A stretch of 64,000 nucleotides of DNA, from contig NW_027001292.1 in NCBI RefSeq assembly GCF_036934945.1, positions 124,001 to 188,000 on the forward strand, in the 5' to 3' direction. Shown piece by piece: positions 36,901-51,909 of this stretch. The position numbers and the translations under genes are program-made. Within the stretch, counting starts at the first letter, position 1; each line of letters begins with the position of its first letter. The notes beneath the pieces are model-generated. The model was not told where the DNA came from. It did no database searches and saw only the letters and a program-made list of their open reading frames with translations. Source of the stretch: Oncorhynchus masou masou (lineage: Eukaryota > Chordata > Actinopteri > Salmoniformes > Salmonidae).

Positions 36901-39900
36901 AGGTACAGCTCTACCCCTCCACTGTTTCTAAATCAGATAACAGGTACAGCTCTACCCCTCCACTGTTTCTAAATCAGATAACAGGTACAGCTCTACCCCT
37001 CCACTGTTTCTAAATCAGATAACAGGTACAGCTCTACCCCTCCACTGTTTCTAAATCAGATAACAGGTACAGCTCTACCCCTCCACTGTTTCTAAATCAG
37101 ATAACAGGTACAGCTCTACCCCTCCACTGTTTCTAAATCAGATAACAGGTACAGCTCTACCCCTCCACTGTCTCTAAATCAGATAACAGGTACAGCTCTA
37201 CCCCTCCACTGTCTCTAAATCAGATAACAGGTACAGCTCTACCCCTCCACTGTTTCTAAATCAGATAACAGGTACAGCTCTACCCTCCACTGTCTCTAAA
37301 TCAGATAACAGGTACAGCTCTACCCCTCCACTGTTTCTAAATCAGATAACAGGTACAGTTCTACCCCTCCACTGTTTCTAAATCAGAAAACAGGTACAGC
37401 TCTACCCCTCCACTGTTTCTAAATCAGATAACAGGTACAGCTCTACCCCTCCACTGTTTCTAAATCAGATAACAGGTACAGTTCTACCCCTCCACTGTTT
37501 CTAAATCAGATAACAGGTACAGCTCTACCCTCCACTGTTTCTAAATCAGATAACAGGTACAGCTCTACCCCTCCACTGTTTCTAAATCAGATAACAGGTA
37601 CAGCTCTACCCCTCCACTGTTTCTAAATCAGATAACAGGTACAGCTCTACCCCTCCACTGTTTCTAAATCAGATGACAGGTACGGCTCTACCCCTCCACT
37701 GTTTCTAAATCAGATAACAGGTACGGCTCTACCCCTCCACTGTTTCTAAATCAGATAACAGGTACAGCTCTACCCTCCACTGTTTCTAAATCAGATAACA
37801 GGTACAGTTCTACCCCTCCACTGTCTCTATATCAGATAACAGGTACAGCTCTACCCTTCCACTGTTTCTAAATCAGATAACAGGTACAGCTCTACCCCTC
37901 CACTGTCTCTAAATCAGATAACAGGTACAGTTCTACCCCTCCACTGTTTCTAAATCAGATAACAGGTACATCTCTACCCCTCCACTGTCTCTAAATCAGA
38001 TAACAGGTACAGCTCTACCCCTCCACTGTCTCTAAATCAGATAACAGGTACAGCTCTACCCTCCACTGTCTCTAAATCAGATAACAGGTACAGCTCTACC
38101 CCTCCACTGTCTCTATATCAGATAACAGGTACAGCTCTACCCTTCCACTGTTTCTAAATCAGATAACAGGTACAGTTCTACCCCTCCACTGTTTCTAAAT
38201 CAGATAACAGGTACAGCTCTACCCCTCCACTGTTTCTAAATCAGATAACAGGTACAGCTCTACCCCTCCACTGTCTCTAAATCAGATAACAGGTACAGCT
38301 CTACCCCTCCACTGTTTCTAAATCAGATAACAGGTACAGCTCTACCCCTCCACTGTTTCTAAATCAGATAACAGGTACAGTTCTACCCCTCCACTGTTTC
38401 TAAATCAGATAACAGGTACAGCTCTACCCCTCCACTGTTTCTAAATCAGATAACAGGTACAGCTCTACCCCTCCACTGTTTCTAAATCAGATAACAGGTA
38501 CAGCTCTACCCCTCCACTGTTTCTAAATCAAATAACAGGTACAGCTCTACCCCTCCACTGTCTCTAAATCAGATAACAGGTACAGCTCTACCCCTCCACT
38601 GTCTCTAAATCAGATAACAGGTACAGCTCTACCCCTCCACTGTTTCTAAATCAGATAACAGGTACAGTTCTACCCCTCCACTGTCTCTAAATCAGATAAC
38701 AGGTACAGCTCTACCCCTCCACTGTCTCTAAATCAGATAACAGGTACAGCTCTACCCCTCCACTGTCTCTAAATCAGATAACAGGTACAGCTCTACCCCT
38801 CCACTGTCTCTAAATCAGATAACAGGTACAGCTCTACCCCTCCACTGTCTCTATATCAGATAACAGGTACAGCTCTACCCTTCCACTGTTTCTAAATCAG
38901 ATAACAGGTACAGTTCTACCCCTCCACTGTTTCTAAATCAGATAACAGGTACAGCTCTACCCCTCCACTGTTTCTAAATCAGATAACAGGTACAGCTCTA
39001 CCCCTCCACTGTTTCTAAATCAGATAACAGGTACAGTTCTACCCCTCCACTGTTTCTAAATCAGATAACAGGTACAGCTCTACCCCTCCACTGTTTCTAA
39101 ATCAGATAACAGGTACAGCTCTACCCCTCCACTGTTTCTAAATCAGATAACAGGTACAGCTCTACCCATTCCACTGTTTCTAAATCAGATAACAGGTACA
39201 GATCTACCCCTCCACTGTTTCTAAATCAGATGACAGGTACGGCTCTACCCCTCCACTGCTTCTAAATCAGATAACAGGTACCCCTCCACTGTTTCTAAAT
39301 CAGATAACAGGTACGGCTCTACCCCTCCACTGTTTCTAAATCAGATAACAGGTACGGCTCTACCCTCCACTGTTTCTAAATCAGATAACAGGTACAGCTC
39401 TACCCCTCCACTGTTTCTAAATCAGATAACAGGTACAGCTCTACCCCTCCACTGTTTCTAAATCAGATAACAGGTACAGCTCTACCCCTCCACTGTCTCT
39501 AAATCAGATAACAGGTACAGCTCTACCCCTCCACTGTTTCTAAATCAGATAACAGGTACAGCTCTACCCCTCCACTGTTTCTAAATCAGATAACAGGTAC
39601 AGCTCTACCCCTCCACTGTTTCTAAATCAGATAACAGGTACAGCTCTACCCCTCCTCTCTAAATCAGATAACAGGTACAGCTCTACCCCTCCACTGTTTC
39701 TAAATCAGATAACAGGTACAGCTCTACCCCTCCACTGTTTCTAAATCAGATGACAGGTACGGCTCTACCCCTCCACTGTTTCTAAATCAGATAACAGGTA
39801 CAGCTCTACCCCTCCACTGTTTCTAAATCAGATAACAGGTACAGCTCTACCCCTCCACTGTTTCTAAATCAGATAACAGGTACAGCTCTACCCCTCCACT

Positions 39901-42900
39901 GTTTCTAAATCAGATAACAGGTACAGCTCTAGCCCTCCACTGTTTCTAAATCAGATAACAGGTACAGCTCTACCCCTCCACTGTTTCTAAATCAGATAAC
40001 AGGTACAGCTCTACCCCTCCACTGTCTCTAAATCAGATAACAGGTACAGCTCTACCCCTCCACTGTTTCTAAATCAGATAACAGGTACAGCTCTACCCCT
40101 CCACTGTTTCTAAATCAGATAACAGGTACAGCTCTACCCCTCCACTGTTTCTAAATCAGATAACAGGTACAGCTCTACCCCTCCACTGTTTCTAAATCAG
40201 ATAACAGGTACAGCTCTACCCCTCCACTGTTTCTAAATCAGATAACAGGTACAGCTCTAGCCCTCCACTGTTTCTAAATCAGATAACAGGTACAGCTCTA
40301 CCCCTCCACTGTTTCTAAATCAGATAACAGGTACAGCTCTACCCCTCCACTGTCTCTAAATCAGATAACAGGTACAGCTCTACCCCTCCACTGTTTCTAA
40401 ATCAGATAACAGGTACAGCTCTACCCCTCCACTGTTTCTAAATCAGATAACAGGTACAGCTCTACCCCTGAACTGTCTCTAAATCAGATAACAGGTACAG
40501 CTCTACCCCTCCACTGTCTCTAAATCAGATAACAGGTACAGCTCTACCCCTCCACTGTTTCTAAATCAGATAACAGGTACAGCTCTACCCCTCCACTGTT
40601 TCTAAATCAGATAACAGGTACAGCTCTACCCCTCCACTGTTTCTAAATCAAATAACAGGTACAGCTCTACCCCTCCACTGTCTCTAAATCAGATAACAGG
40701 TACAGCTCTACCCCTCCACTGTCTCTAAATCAGATAACAGGTACAGCTCTATCCCTCCACTGTCTCTAAATCAGATAACAGGTACAGCTCTACCCCTCCA
40801 CTGTTTCTAAATCAGATAACAGGTACAGTTCTACCCCTCCACTGTCTCTAAATCAGATAACAGGTACAGCTCTACCCCTCCACTGTCTCTAAATCAGATA
40901 ACAGGTACAGCTCTACCCCTCCACTGTTTCTAAATCAGATAACAGGTACAGCTCTACCCCACTCCCCTCCACTGTTTCTAAATCAGATATCAGGTACAGC
41001 TATACCCCTTCACTGTTTCCAAATCAGATAACAGGTACATCTCTACCCCTCCACTGTTTCTAAATCAGATAACAGGTACAGCTCTACCCCTCCACTGTCT
41101 CTAAATCAGATAACAGGTACAGCTCTACCCCTCCAATGTTTCTAAATCAGATAACAGGTACAGCTCTACCCCTCCACTGTTTCTAAATCAGATAACAGGT
41201 ACAGCTCTACCCCTCCACTGTTTCTAAATCAGATAACAGGTACAGCTCTACCCCTCCACTGTCTCTAAATCAGATAACAGGTACAGCTCTACCCCTCCAC
41301 CGTTTCTAAATCAGATAACAGGTACAGCTCTACCCCTCCACTGTTTCTAAATCAGATAACAGGTACAGCTCTACCCCTCCACTGTTTCTAAATCAGATAA
41401 CAGGTACAGTTCTACCCCTCCACTGTTTCTAAACAAGATAACAGGTACAGCTCTACCCCTCCACTGTTTCTAAATCAGATAACAGGTACAGCTCTACCCC
41501 TCCACTGTTTCTAAATCAGATAACAGGTACAGCTCTACCCCTCCACTGTTTCTAAATCAGATAACAGGTACAGCTCTACCCCTCCACTGTTTCTAAATCA
41601 GATGACAGGTACGGCTCTACCCCTCCACTGTTTCTAAATCAGATAACAGGTACAGCTCTACCCCTCCACTGTTTCTAAATCAGATAACAGGTACAGCTCT
41701 ACCCCTCCACTGTTTCTAAATCAGATAACAGGTACAGCTCTACCCCTCCACTGTTTCTAAATCAGATAACAGGTACAGCTCTAGCCCTCCACTGTTTCTA
41801 AATCAGATAACAGGTACAGCTCTACCCCTCCACTGTTTCTAAATCAGATAACAGGTACAGCTCTACCCTCCACTGTCTCTAAATCAGATAACAGGTACAG
41901 CTCTACCCCTCCACTGTTTCTAAATCAGATAACAGGTACAGCTCTACCCCTCCACTGTTTCTAAATCAGATAACAGGTACAGCTCTACCCCTCCACTGTT
42001 TCTAAATCAGATAACAGGTACAGCTCTACCCCTCCACTGTTTCTAAATCAGATAACAGGTACAGCTCTACCCCTCCACTGTTTCTAAATCAGATAACAGG
42101 TACAGCTCTAGCCCTCCACTGTTTCTAAATCAGATAACAGGTACAGCTCTACCCCTCCACTGTTTCTAAATCAGATAACAGGTACAGCTCTACCCCTCCA
42201 CTGTCTCTAAATCAGATAACAGGTACAGCTCTACCCCTCCACTGTTTCTAAATCAGATAACAGGTACAGCTCTACCCCTCCACTGTTTCTAAATCAGATA
42301 ACAGGTACAGCTCTACCCCTGAACTGTCTCTAAATCAGATAACAGGTACAGCTCTACCCCTCCACTGTCTCTAAATCAGATAACAGGTACAGCTCTACCC
42401 CTCCACTGTTTCTAAATCAGATAACAGGTACAGCTCTACCCCTCCACTGTTTCTAAATCAGATAACAGGTACAGCTCTACCCCTCCACTGTTTCTAAATC
42501 AAATAACAGGTACAGCTCTACCCCTCCACTGTCTCTAAATCAGATAACAGGTACAGCTCTACCCCTCCACTGTCTCTAAATCAGATAACAGGTACAGCTC
42601 TATCCCTCCACTGTCTCTAAATCAGATAACAGGTACAGCTCTACCCCTCCACTGTTTCTAAATCAGATAACAGGTACAGTTCTACCCCTCCACTGTCTCT
42701 AAATCAGATAACAGGTACAGCTCTACCCCTCCACTGTCTCTAAATCAGATAACAGGTACAGCTCTACCCCTCCACTGTCTCTAAATCAGATAACAGGTAC
42801 AGCTCTACCCCTCCAATGTCTCTATATCAGATAACAGGTACAGCTCTACCCTTCCACTGTTTCTAAATCAGATAACAGGTACAGTTCTACCCCTGCACTG

Positions 42901-45900
42901 TTTCTAAATCAGATAACAGGTACAGCTCTACCCCTCCACTGTTTCTAAATCAGATAACAGGTACAGCTCTACCCCTCCACTGTCTCTAAATCAGATAACA
43001 GGTACAGCTCTACCCCTCCACTGTTTCTAAATCAGATAACAGGTACAGCTCTACCCCTCCACTGTTTCTAAATCAGATAACAGGTACAGTTCTACCCCTC
43101 CACTGTTTCTAAATCAGATAACAGGTACAGCTCTACCCCTCCACTGTTTCTAAATCAGATAACAGGTACAGCTCTACCCCTCCACTGTTTCTAAATCAGA
43201 TAACAGGTACAGCTCTACCCCTCCACTGTTTCTAAATCAAATAACAGGTACAGCTCTACCCCTCCACTGTCTCTAAATCAGATAACAGGTACAGCTCTAC
43301 CCCTCCACTGTCTCTAAATCAGATAACAGGTACAGCTCTACCCCTCCACTGTTTCTAAATCAGATAACAGGTACAGTTCTACCCCTCCACTGTCTCTAAA
43401 TCAGATAACAGGTACAGCTCTACCCCTCCACTGTCTCTAAATCAGATAACAGGTACAGCTCTACCCTCCACTGTCTCTAAATCAGATAACAGGTACAGCT
43501 CTACCCCTCCACTGTCTCTAAATCAGATAACAGGTACAGCTCTACCCCTCCACTGTCTCTATATCAGATAACAGGTACAGCTCTACCCTCCACTGTTTCT
43601 AAATCAGATAACAGGTACAGCTCTACCCCTCCACTGTCTCTAAATCAGATAACAGGTACAGCTCTACCCCTCCACTGTTTCTAAATCAGATAACAGGTAC
43701 AGCTCTACCCCTCCACTGTCTCTAAATCAGATAACAGGTACAGCTCTACCCCTCCACTGTTTCTAAATCAGATAACAGGTACAGCTCTACCCCTCCACTG
43801 TTTCTAAATCAGATAACAGGTACAGTTCTACCCCTCCACTGTTTCTAAATCAGATAACAGGTACAGCTCTACCCCTCCACTGTTTCTAAATCAGATAACA
43901 GGTACAGCTCTACCCCTTCACTGTTTCTAAATCAGATAACAGGTACAGCTCTACCCCTCCACTGTTTCTAAATCAAATAACAGGTACAGCTCTACCCCTC
44001 CACTGTCTCTAAATCAGATAACAGGTACAGCTCTACCCCTCCACTGTCTCTAAATCAGATAACAGGTACAGCTCTACCCCTCCACTGTTTCTAAATCAGA
44101 TAACAGGTACAGTTCTACCCCTCCACTGTCTCTAAATCAGATAACAGGTACAGCTCTACCCCTCCACTGTCTCTAAATCAGATAACAGGTACAGCTCTAC
44201 CCCTCCACTGTCTCTAAATCAGATAACAGGTACAGCTCTACCCCTCCACTGTCTCTAAATCAGATAACAGGTACAGCTCTACCCCTCCACTGTCTCTATA
44301 TCAGATAACAGGTACAGCTCTAACCTTCCACTGTTTCTAAATCAGATAACAGGTACAGTTCTACCCCTCCACTGTTTCTAAATCAGATAACAGGTACAGC
44401 TCTACCCCTCCACTGTTTCTAAATCAGATAACAGGTACAGCTCTACCCCTCCACTGTTTCTAAATCAGATAACAGGTACAGTTCTACCCCTCCACTGTTT
44501 CTAAATCAGATAACAGGTACAGCTCTACCCCTCCACTGTTTCTAAATCAGATAACAGGTACAGCTCTACCCTCCACTGTCTCTAAATCAGATAACAGGTA
44601 CAGCTCTACCCCTCCACTGTCTCTAAATCAGATAACAGGTACAGCTCTACCCCTCCACTGTCTCTAAATCAGATAACAGGTACAGCTCTACCCCTCCACT
44701 GTCTCTATATCAGATAACAGGTACAGCTCTACCCTTCCACTGTTTCTAAATCAGATAACAGGTACAGTTCTACCCCTCCACTGTTTCTAAATCAGATAAC
44801 AGGTACAGCTCTACCCCTCCACTGTTTCTAAATCAGATAACAGGTACAGCTCTACCCCTCCACTGTCTCTAAATCAGATAACAGGTACAGCTCTACCCCT
44901 CCACAGTTTCTAAATCAGATAACAGGTACAGCTCTACCCCTCCACTGTCTCTAAATCAGATAACAGGTACAGCTCTACCCCTCCACAGTTTCTAAATCAG
45001 ATAACAGGTACAGCTCTACCCCTCCACAGTTTCTAAATCAGATAACAGGTACAGCTCTACCCCTCCACTGTCTCTAAATCAGATAACAGGTACAACTCTA
45101 CCCCTCCACTGTCTCTAAATCAGATAACAGGTACAGCTCTACCCCTCCACTGTTTCTAAATCAGATAACAGGTACAGCTCTACCCTCCACTGTTTCTAAA
45201 TCAGATAACAGGTACAGCTCTACCCCTCCACTGTTTCTAAATCAAATAACAGGTACAGCTCTACCCCTCCACTGTCTCTAAATCAGATAACAGGTACAGC
45301 TCTACCCCTCCACTGTCTCTAAATCAGATAACAGGTACAGCTCTACCCCTCCACTGTTTCTAAATCAGATAACAGGTACAGTTCTACCCCTCCACTGTCT
45401 CTAAATCAGATAACAGGTACAGCTCTACCCCTCCACTGTCTCTAAATCAGATAACAGGTACAGCTCTACCCCTCCACTGTCTCTAAATCAGATAACAGGT
45501 ACAGCTCTACCCCTCCACTGTCTCTAAATCAGATAACAGGTACAGCTCTACCCCTCCACTGTCTCTATATCAGATAACAGGTACAGCTCTACCCTTCCAC
45601 TGTTTCTAAATCAGATAACAGGTACAGCTCTACCCCTCCACTGTTTCTAAATCAGATAACAGGTACAGCTCTACCCCTCCACTGTCTCTAAATCAGATAA
45701 CAGGTACAGCTCTACCCCTCCACTGTTTCTAAATCAGATAACAGGTACAGTTCTACCCCTCCACTGTTTCTAAATCAGATAACAGGTACAGCTCTACCCC
45801 TCCACTGTTTCTAAATCAGATAACAGGTACAGCTCTACCCCTCCACTGTTTCTAAATCAGATAACAGGTACAGCTCTACCCCTCCACTGTTTCTAAATCA

Positions 45901-48900
45901 GATAACAGGTACAGCTCTACCCCTCCACTGTTTCTAAATCAGATGACAGGTACAGCTCTACCCCTCCACTGTTTCTAAATCAGATAACAGGTACGGCTCT
46001 ACCCCTCCACTGTTTCTAAATCAGATAACAGGTACGGCTCTACCCCTCCACTGTTTCTAAATCAGATAACAGGTACAGCTCTACCCCTCCACTGTTTCTA
46101 AATCAGATAACAGGTACAGCTCTACCCCTCCACTGTTTCTAAATCAGATAACAGGTACAGCTCTACCCCTGAACTGTCTCTAAATCAGATAACAGGTACA
46201 GCTCTACCCCTCCACTGTCTCTAAATCAGATAACAGGTACAGCTCTACCCCTCCACTGTTTCTAAATCAGATAACAGGTACAGCTCTACCCCTCCACTGT
46301 TTCTAAATCAGATAACAGGTACAGCTCTACCCCTCCACTGTTTCTAAATCAAATAACAGGTACAGCTCTACCCCTCCACTGTCTCTAAATCAGATAACAG
46401 GTACAGCTCTACCCCTCCACTGTCTCTAAATCAGATAACAGGTACAGCTCTACCCCTCCACTGTCTCTAAATCAGATAACAGGTACAGCTCTACCCCTCC
46501 ACTGTTTCTAAATCAGATAACAGGTACAGTTCTACCCCTCCACTGTCTCTAAATCAGATAACAGGTACAGCTCTATCCCTCCACTGTCTCTAAATCAGAT
46601 AACAGGTACAGCTCTACCCCTCCACTGTCTCTAAATCAGATAACAGGTACAGCTCTACCCCTCCACTGTTTCTAAATCAGATAACAGGTACAGCTCTACC
46701 CCTCCACTGTCTCTATATCAGATAACAGGTACAGCTCTACCCTTCCACTGTTACTAAATCAGATAACAGGTACAGCTCTACCCCTCCACTGTTTCTAAAT
46801 CAGATAACAGGTACAGCTCTACCCCTCCACTGTTTCTAAATCAGATAACAGGTACAGTTCTACCCCTCCACTGTTTCTAAATCAGATAACAGGTACAGCT
46901 CTACCCCTCCACTGTTTCTAAATCAGATAACAGGTACAGTTCTACCCCTCCACTGTTTCTAAATCAGATAACAGGTACAGCTCTACCCCTCCACTGTCTC
47001 TAAATCAGATAACAGGTACAGCTCTACCCCTCCACTGTCTCTAAATCAGATAACAGGTACAGCTCTACCCCTCCACTGTCTCTAAATCAGATAACAGGTA
47101 CAGCTCTACCCCTCCACTGTTTCTAAATCAGATAACAGGTACAGCTCTACCCTCCACTGTCTCTAAATCAGATAACAGGTACAGCTCTACCCCTCCACTG
47201 TTTCTAAATCAGATAACAGGTACAGTTCTACCCCTCCACTGTTACTAAATCAGATAACAGGTACAGCTCTACCCCTCCACTGTCTCTAAATCAGATAACA
47301 GGTACAGCTCTACCCCTCCACTGTTTCTAAATCAGATAACAGGTACAGCTCTACCCCTCCACTGTTTCTAAATCAGATAACAGGTACAGCTCTACCCCTC
47401 CACTGTTTCTAAATCAAATAACAGGTACAGCTCTACCCCTCCACTGTCTCTAAATCAGATAACAGGTACAGCTCTACCCCTCCACTGTCTCTAAATCAGA
47501 TAACAGGTACAGCTCTATCCCTCCACTGTCTCTAAATCAGATAACAGGTACAGCTCTACCCCTCCACTGTTTCTAAATCAGATAACAGGTACAGTTCTAC
47601 CCCTCCACTGTCTCTAAATCAGATAACAGGTACAGCTCTACCCCTCCACTGTCTCTAAATCAGATAACAGGTACAGCTCTACCCCTCCACTGTCTCTAAA
47701 TCAGATAACAGGTACAGCTCTACCCCTCCACTGTCTCTAAATCAGATAACAGGTACAGCTCTACCCCTCCACTGTCTCTATATCAGATAACAGGTACAGC
47801 TCTACCCTTCCACTGTTTCTAAATCAGATAACAGGTACAGTTCTACCCCTCCACTGTTTCTAAATCAGATAACAGGTACAGCTCTACCCCTCCACTGTTT
47901 CTAAATCAGATAACAGGTACAGCTCTACCCCTCCACTGTCTCTAAATCAGATAACAGGTACAGCTCTACCCCTCCACTGTTTCTAAATCAGATAACAGGT
48001 ACAGCTCTACCCCTCCACTGTTTCTAAATCAGATAACAGGTACAGTTCTACCCCTCCACTGTTTCTAAATCAGATAACAGGTACAGCTCTACCCCTCCAC
48101 TGTTTCTAAATCAGATAACAGGTACAGCTCTACCCCTCCACTGTTTCTAAATCAGATAACAGGTACAGCTCTACCCCTCCACTGTTTCTAAATCAAATAA
48201 CAGGTACAGCTCTACCCCTCCACTGTCTCTAAATCAGATAACAGGTACAGCTCTACCCCTCCACTGTCTCTAAATCAGATAACAGGTACAGCTCTACCCC
48301 TCCACTGTTTCTAAATCAGATAACAGGTACAGTTCTACCCCTCCACTGTCTCTAAATCAGATAACAGGTACAGCTCTACCCCTCCACTGTCTCTAAATCA
48401 GATAACAGGTACAGCTCTACCCCTCCACTGTCTCTAAATCAGATAACAGGTACAGCTCTACCCCTCCACTGTCTCTAAATCAGATAACAGGTACAGTTCT
48501 ACCCCTCCACTGTTTCTAAATCAGATAACAGGTACAGCTCTACCCCTCCACTGTCTCTAAATCAGATAACAGGTACAGCTCTACCCCTCCACTGTCTCTA
48601 AATCAGATAACAGGTACAGCTCTACCCTCCACTGTCTCTAAATCAGATAACAGGTACAGTTCTACCCCTCCACTGTTTCTAAATCAGATAACAGGTACAG
48701 CTCTACCCCTCCACTGTCTCTAAATCAGATAACAGGTACAGTTCTACCCCTCCACTGTTTCTAAATCAGATAACAGGTACAGCTCTACCCCTCCACTGTT
48801 TCTAAATCAGATAACAGGTACAGTTCTACCCCTCCACTGTTTCTAAATCAGATAACAGGTACAGTTCTACCCCTCCACTGTTTCTAAATCAGATAACAGG

Positions 48901-51304
48901 TACAGTTCTACCCCTCCACTGTTTCTAAATCAGATAACAGGTACAGCTCTACCCCTCCACTGTTTCTAAATCAGATAACAGGTACAGTTCTACCCCTCCA
49001 CTGTTTCTAAATCAGATAACAGGTACAGCTCTACCCCTCCACTGTTTCTAAATCAGATAACAGGTACAGCTCTACCCCTCCACTGTTTCTAAATCAGATA
49101 ACAGGTACAGTTCTACCCCTCCACTGTTTCTAAATCAGATAACAGGTACAGCTCTACCCCTCCACTGTTTCTAAATCAGATAACAGGTACAGTTCTACCC
49201 TCCACTGTTTCTAAATCAGATAACACGTACAGTTCTACCCCTCCACTGTTTCTAAATCAGATAACAGGTACAGCTCTACCCCTCCACTGTTTCTAAATCA
49301 GATAACAGGTACAGTTCTACCCCCTCCACTGTTTCTAAATCAGATAACAGGTACAGCTCTACCCCTCCACTGTTTCTAAATCAGATAACAGGTACAGTTC
49401 TACCCCTCCACTGTTTCTAAATCAGATAACAGGTACAGTTCTACCCCTCCACTGTTTCTAAATCAGATAACAGGTACAGCTCTACCCCTCCACTGTTTCT
49501 AAATCAGATAACAGGTACAGTTCTACCCCTCCACTGTTTCTAAATCAGATAACAGGTACAGCTCTACCCCTCCACTGTTTCTAAATCAGATAACAGGTAC
49601 AGCTCTACCCCTCCACTGTTTCTAAATAAGATAACAGGTACAGCTCTACCCCTCCACTGTTTCTAAATCAGATAACAGGTACAGCTCTACCCCTCCACTG
49701 TTTCTAAATCAGATAACAGGTACAGTTCTACCCCTCCACTGTCTCTAAATCAGATAACAGGTACAGCTCTACCCCTCCACTGTCTCTAAATCAGATAACA
49801 GGTACAGCTCTACCCCTCCACTGTTTCTAAATCAGATAACAGGTACAGCTCTACCCCTCCACTGTTTCTAAATCAGATAACAGGTACAGCTCTACCGATC
49901 CACTGTCTCTAAATCAGATAACAGGTACAGCTCTTCCCCTCCACTGTCTCTAAATCAGATAACAGGTACAGCTCTACCCCTCCACTGTCTCTAAATCAGA
50001 TAACAGGTACAGCTCTACCCCTCCACTGTCTCTAAATCAGATAACAGGTACAGCTCTACCTCTCCACTGTTTCTAAATCAGATAACAGGTACAGCTCTAC
50101 CCCACTCCCCTCCACTGTCTCTAAATCAGATAACAGGTACAGCTCTACCCCTCCACTGTCTCTAAATCAGATAACAGGTACAGCTCTACCCCTCCACTGT
50201 CTCTAAATCAGATAACAGGTACAGCTCTACCCCTCCACTGTTTCTAAATCAGATAACAGGTACAGCTCTACCCCCACTCCCCTCCACTGTTTCTAAATCA
50301 GATAACAGGTACAGCTCTACCCCTCCACTGTTTCTAAATCAGATAACAGGTACAGCTCTACGCCTCCACTGTTTCTAAATCAGATAACAGGTACAGCTCT
50401 ACCCCCACTCCCCTCCACTGTTTCTAAATCAGATAACAGGTACAGCTCTACCCCTCCACTGTCTCTAAATCAGATAACAGGTACAGCTCTACCCCTCCAC
50501 TGTTTCTAAATCAGATAACAGGTACAGCTCTACCCCTCCACTGTTTCTAAATCAGATAACAGGTACAGCTCTACCCCTCCACTGCCTCTAAATCAGATAA
50601 CAGGTACAGCTCTACCCCTCCACTGTCTCTAAATCAGATAAAGGTACAGCTCTACCCCTCCACTGTTTCTAAATCAGATAACAGGTACAGTTCTACCCTC
50701 CACTGTCTCTAAATCAGATAACAGGTACAGCTCTACCCCTCCACTGTTTCTAAATCAGATAACAGGTACAGCTCTACCCCACTCCCCTCCACTGTCTCTA
50801 AATCAGATAACAGGTACAGCTCTACCCCTCTACTGTCTCTAAATCAGATAACAGGTACAGCTCTACCCCTCCACTGTTTCTAAATCAGATAACAGGTACA
50901 GCTCTACCCCTCCACTGTCTCTAAATCAGATAACAGGTACAGCTCTACCCCTCCACTGTCTCTAAATCAGATAACAGGTACAGTTCTACCCCTCCACTGT
51001 TCTAAATCAGATAACAGGTACAGCTCTACCCCTCCACTGTTTCTAAATCAGATAACAGGTACAGCTCTACCCCTCCACTGTTTCTAAATCAGATAACAGG
51101 TACAGCTCTACCCCTCCACTGTCTCTAAATCAGATAACAGGTACATCTCTACCCCTCCACTGTTTCTAAATCAGATAACAGGTACAGCTCTACCCCTCCA
51201 CTGTTTCTAAATCAGATAACAGGTACAGCTCTACCCCTCCACTGTTTCTAAATCAGATAACAGGTACAGTTCTACCCTCCACTGTTTCTAAATCAGATAA
51301 CAGG
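18954..51304. repeat. Giant 41-bp minisatellite, main block (about 790 units)
   Basis: A continuous 32.35-kb array. The unit joins AGCTCTACCCCTCCACTG, TTTCTAAATCAGATAACAGG and TAC, period 41 bp (for example 20461 to 20502). Common variants are TTTCTAAATC or TCTCTAAATC, and AGTTCTACC or ACATCTCTACC. There are 40-bp units missing one C, and 48/49-bp units carrying an extra CCCCACT or CTCTCCCAT. Rarer markers are GATGACAGGTACGG, CCTGAACTG, CTCTAGCCC, TCTATATCAG and ATCAAATAAC. The consensus has 12 A, 13 C, 11 T and 5 G on this strand. The period is not a multiple of three and TAA is present, so no ORF over 60 codons survives past about 20 kb. Confidence 0.97.
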
Positions 51305-51515
51305 CGCCTCTTCAGAGGAGCTCTGTTTAATGGAGCTAAGTCCCTTATCTACGCACCTGAACCACAAGACGCTATCTTCAGAAATAAAGAGAGTGGGAGT
51401 GTGGAAGGGGGGTGAACAAGGGGAAGATGGAGGGAGGGAGAGGGAAATGCCTCATCAAGAGTTGATTCATAAGAACAGATGAGATACTCCAGCCTCCCAG
51501 TCATAGACTGTTCTC
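51305..51515. other. Spacer segment within the giant array (copy 1)
   Basis: The 41-bp array breaks at CAGG/CGCCTCTTCAGAGG. About 170 bp of unassigned sequence follows, including a GGGAGGGAGAGGG purine patch near 51433. A short piece of LINE ORF2 C-terminal sequence then follows (CCAGTCATAGACTG, encoding PVIDCS), which leads into the 33-bp array. The same segment is repeated at 55008-55219 with one visible base difference. Confidence 0.8.
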
Positions 51516-51909
51516 TCAGACTGCTGAACAACACCCAATCCATCAGACTGCTGAACAGCTTCTACCCCCAAGCCATCAGACTGCTGAACAGCTTCTACCC
51601 CCAAGCCATCAGACTGCTGAACAGCTTCTACCCCCAATCCATCAGACTGCTGAACAGCTTCTACCCCCAAGCCATGAGACTGCTGAACAGCTTCTAACCC
51701 CAAGCCATCAGACTGCTGAACAGCTTCTACCCCAAGCCATTAGACTGCTAAACAGCTTCTACCCCCAAGTCATCAGACTGCTGAACAGCTTCTATCCCCA
51801 AGCCATCCGACTGCTGAACAGCTTCTATCCCCAAGCCATAAGACTGCTGAACAGCTTCTACCCCCAAGCCATTAGACTGCTGAACAGCTTCTAACCCCAA
51901 GCCATCAGA
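51516..51909. repeat. 33-bp minisatellite from a LINE ORF C-terminus (copy 1)
   Basis: About 12 units containing AGACTGCTGAACAGCTTCTA and CCCCCAAGCCATC. The forward frame reads LNSFYPQAIRL repeated, which is the C-terminal segment of LINE copy B's family. AGACTG at 51518, 51545 and 51578 shows spacings of 27 then 33 bp. It ends in AGACTACTG, where it joins the 41-bp array through CACTG-like microhomology. Confidence 0.9.

Noticed and set aside
18954..51304. Telomeric or classical centromeric satellite
   Set aside because: No TTAGGG arrays and no unit matching a centromere satellite that I know. The function remains unassigned.
51349..51703. Duplicated small ORFs (also at 55053-55407), including EAVQQSDGLG repeats
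   Set aside because: They read the complement of the LINE-derived 33-bp array and its flank. Their identity at the two sites reflects DNA duplication, not protein conservation.
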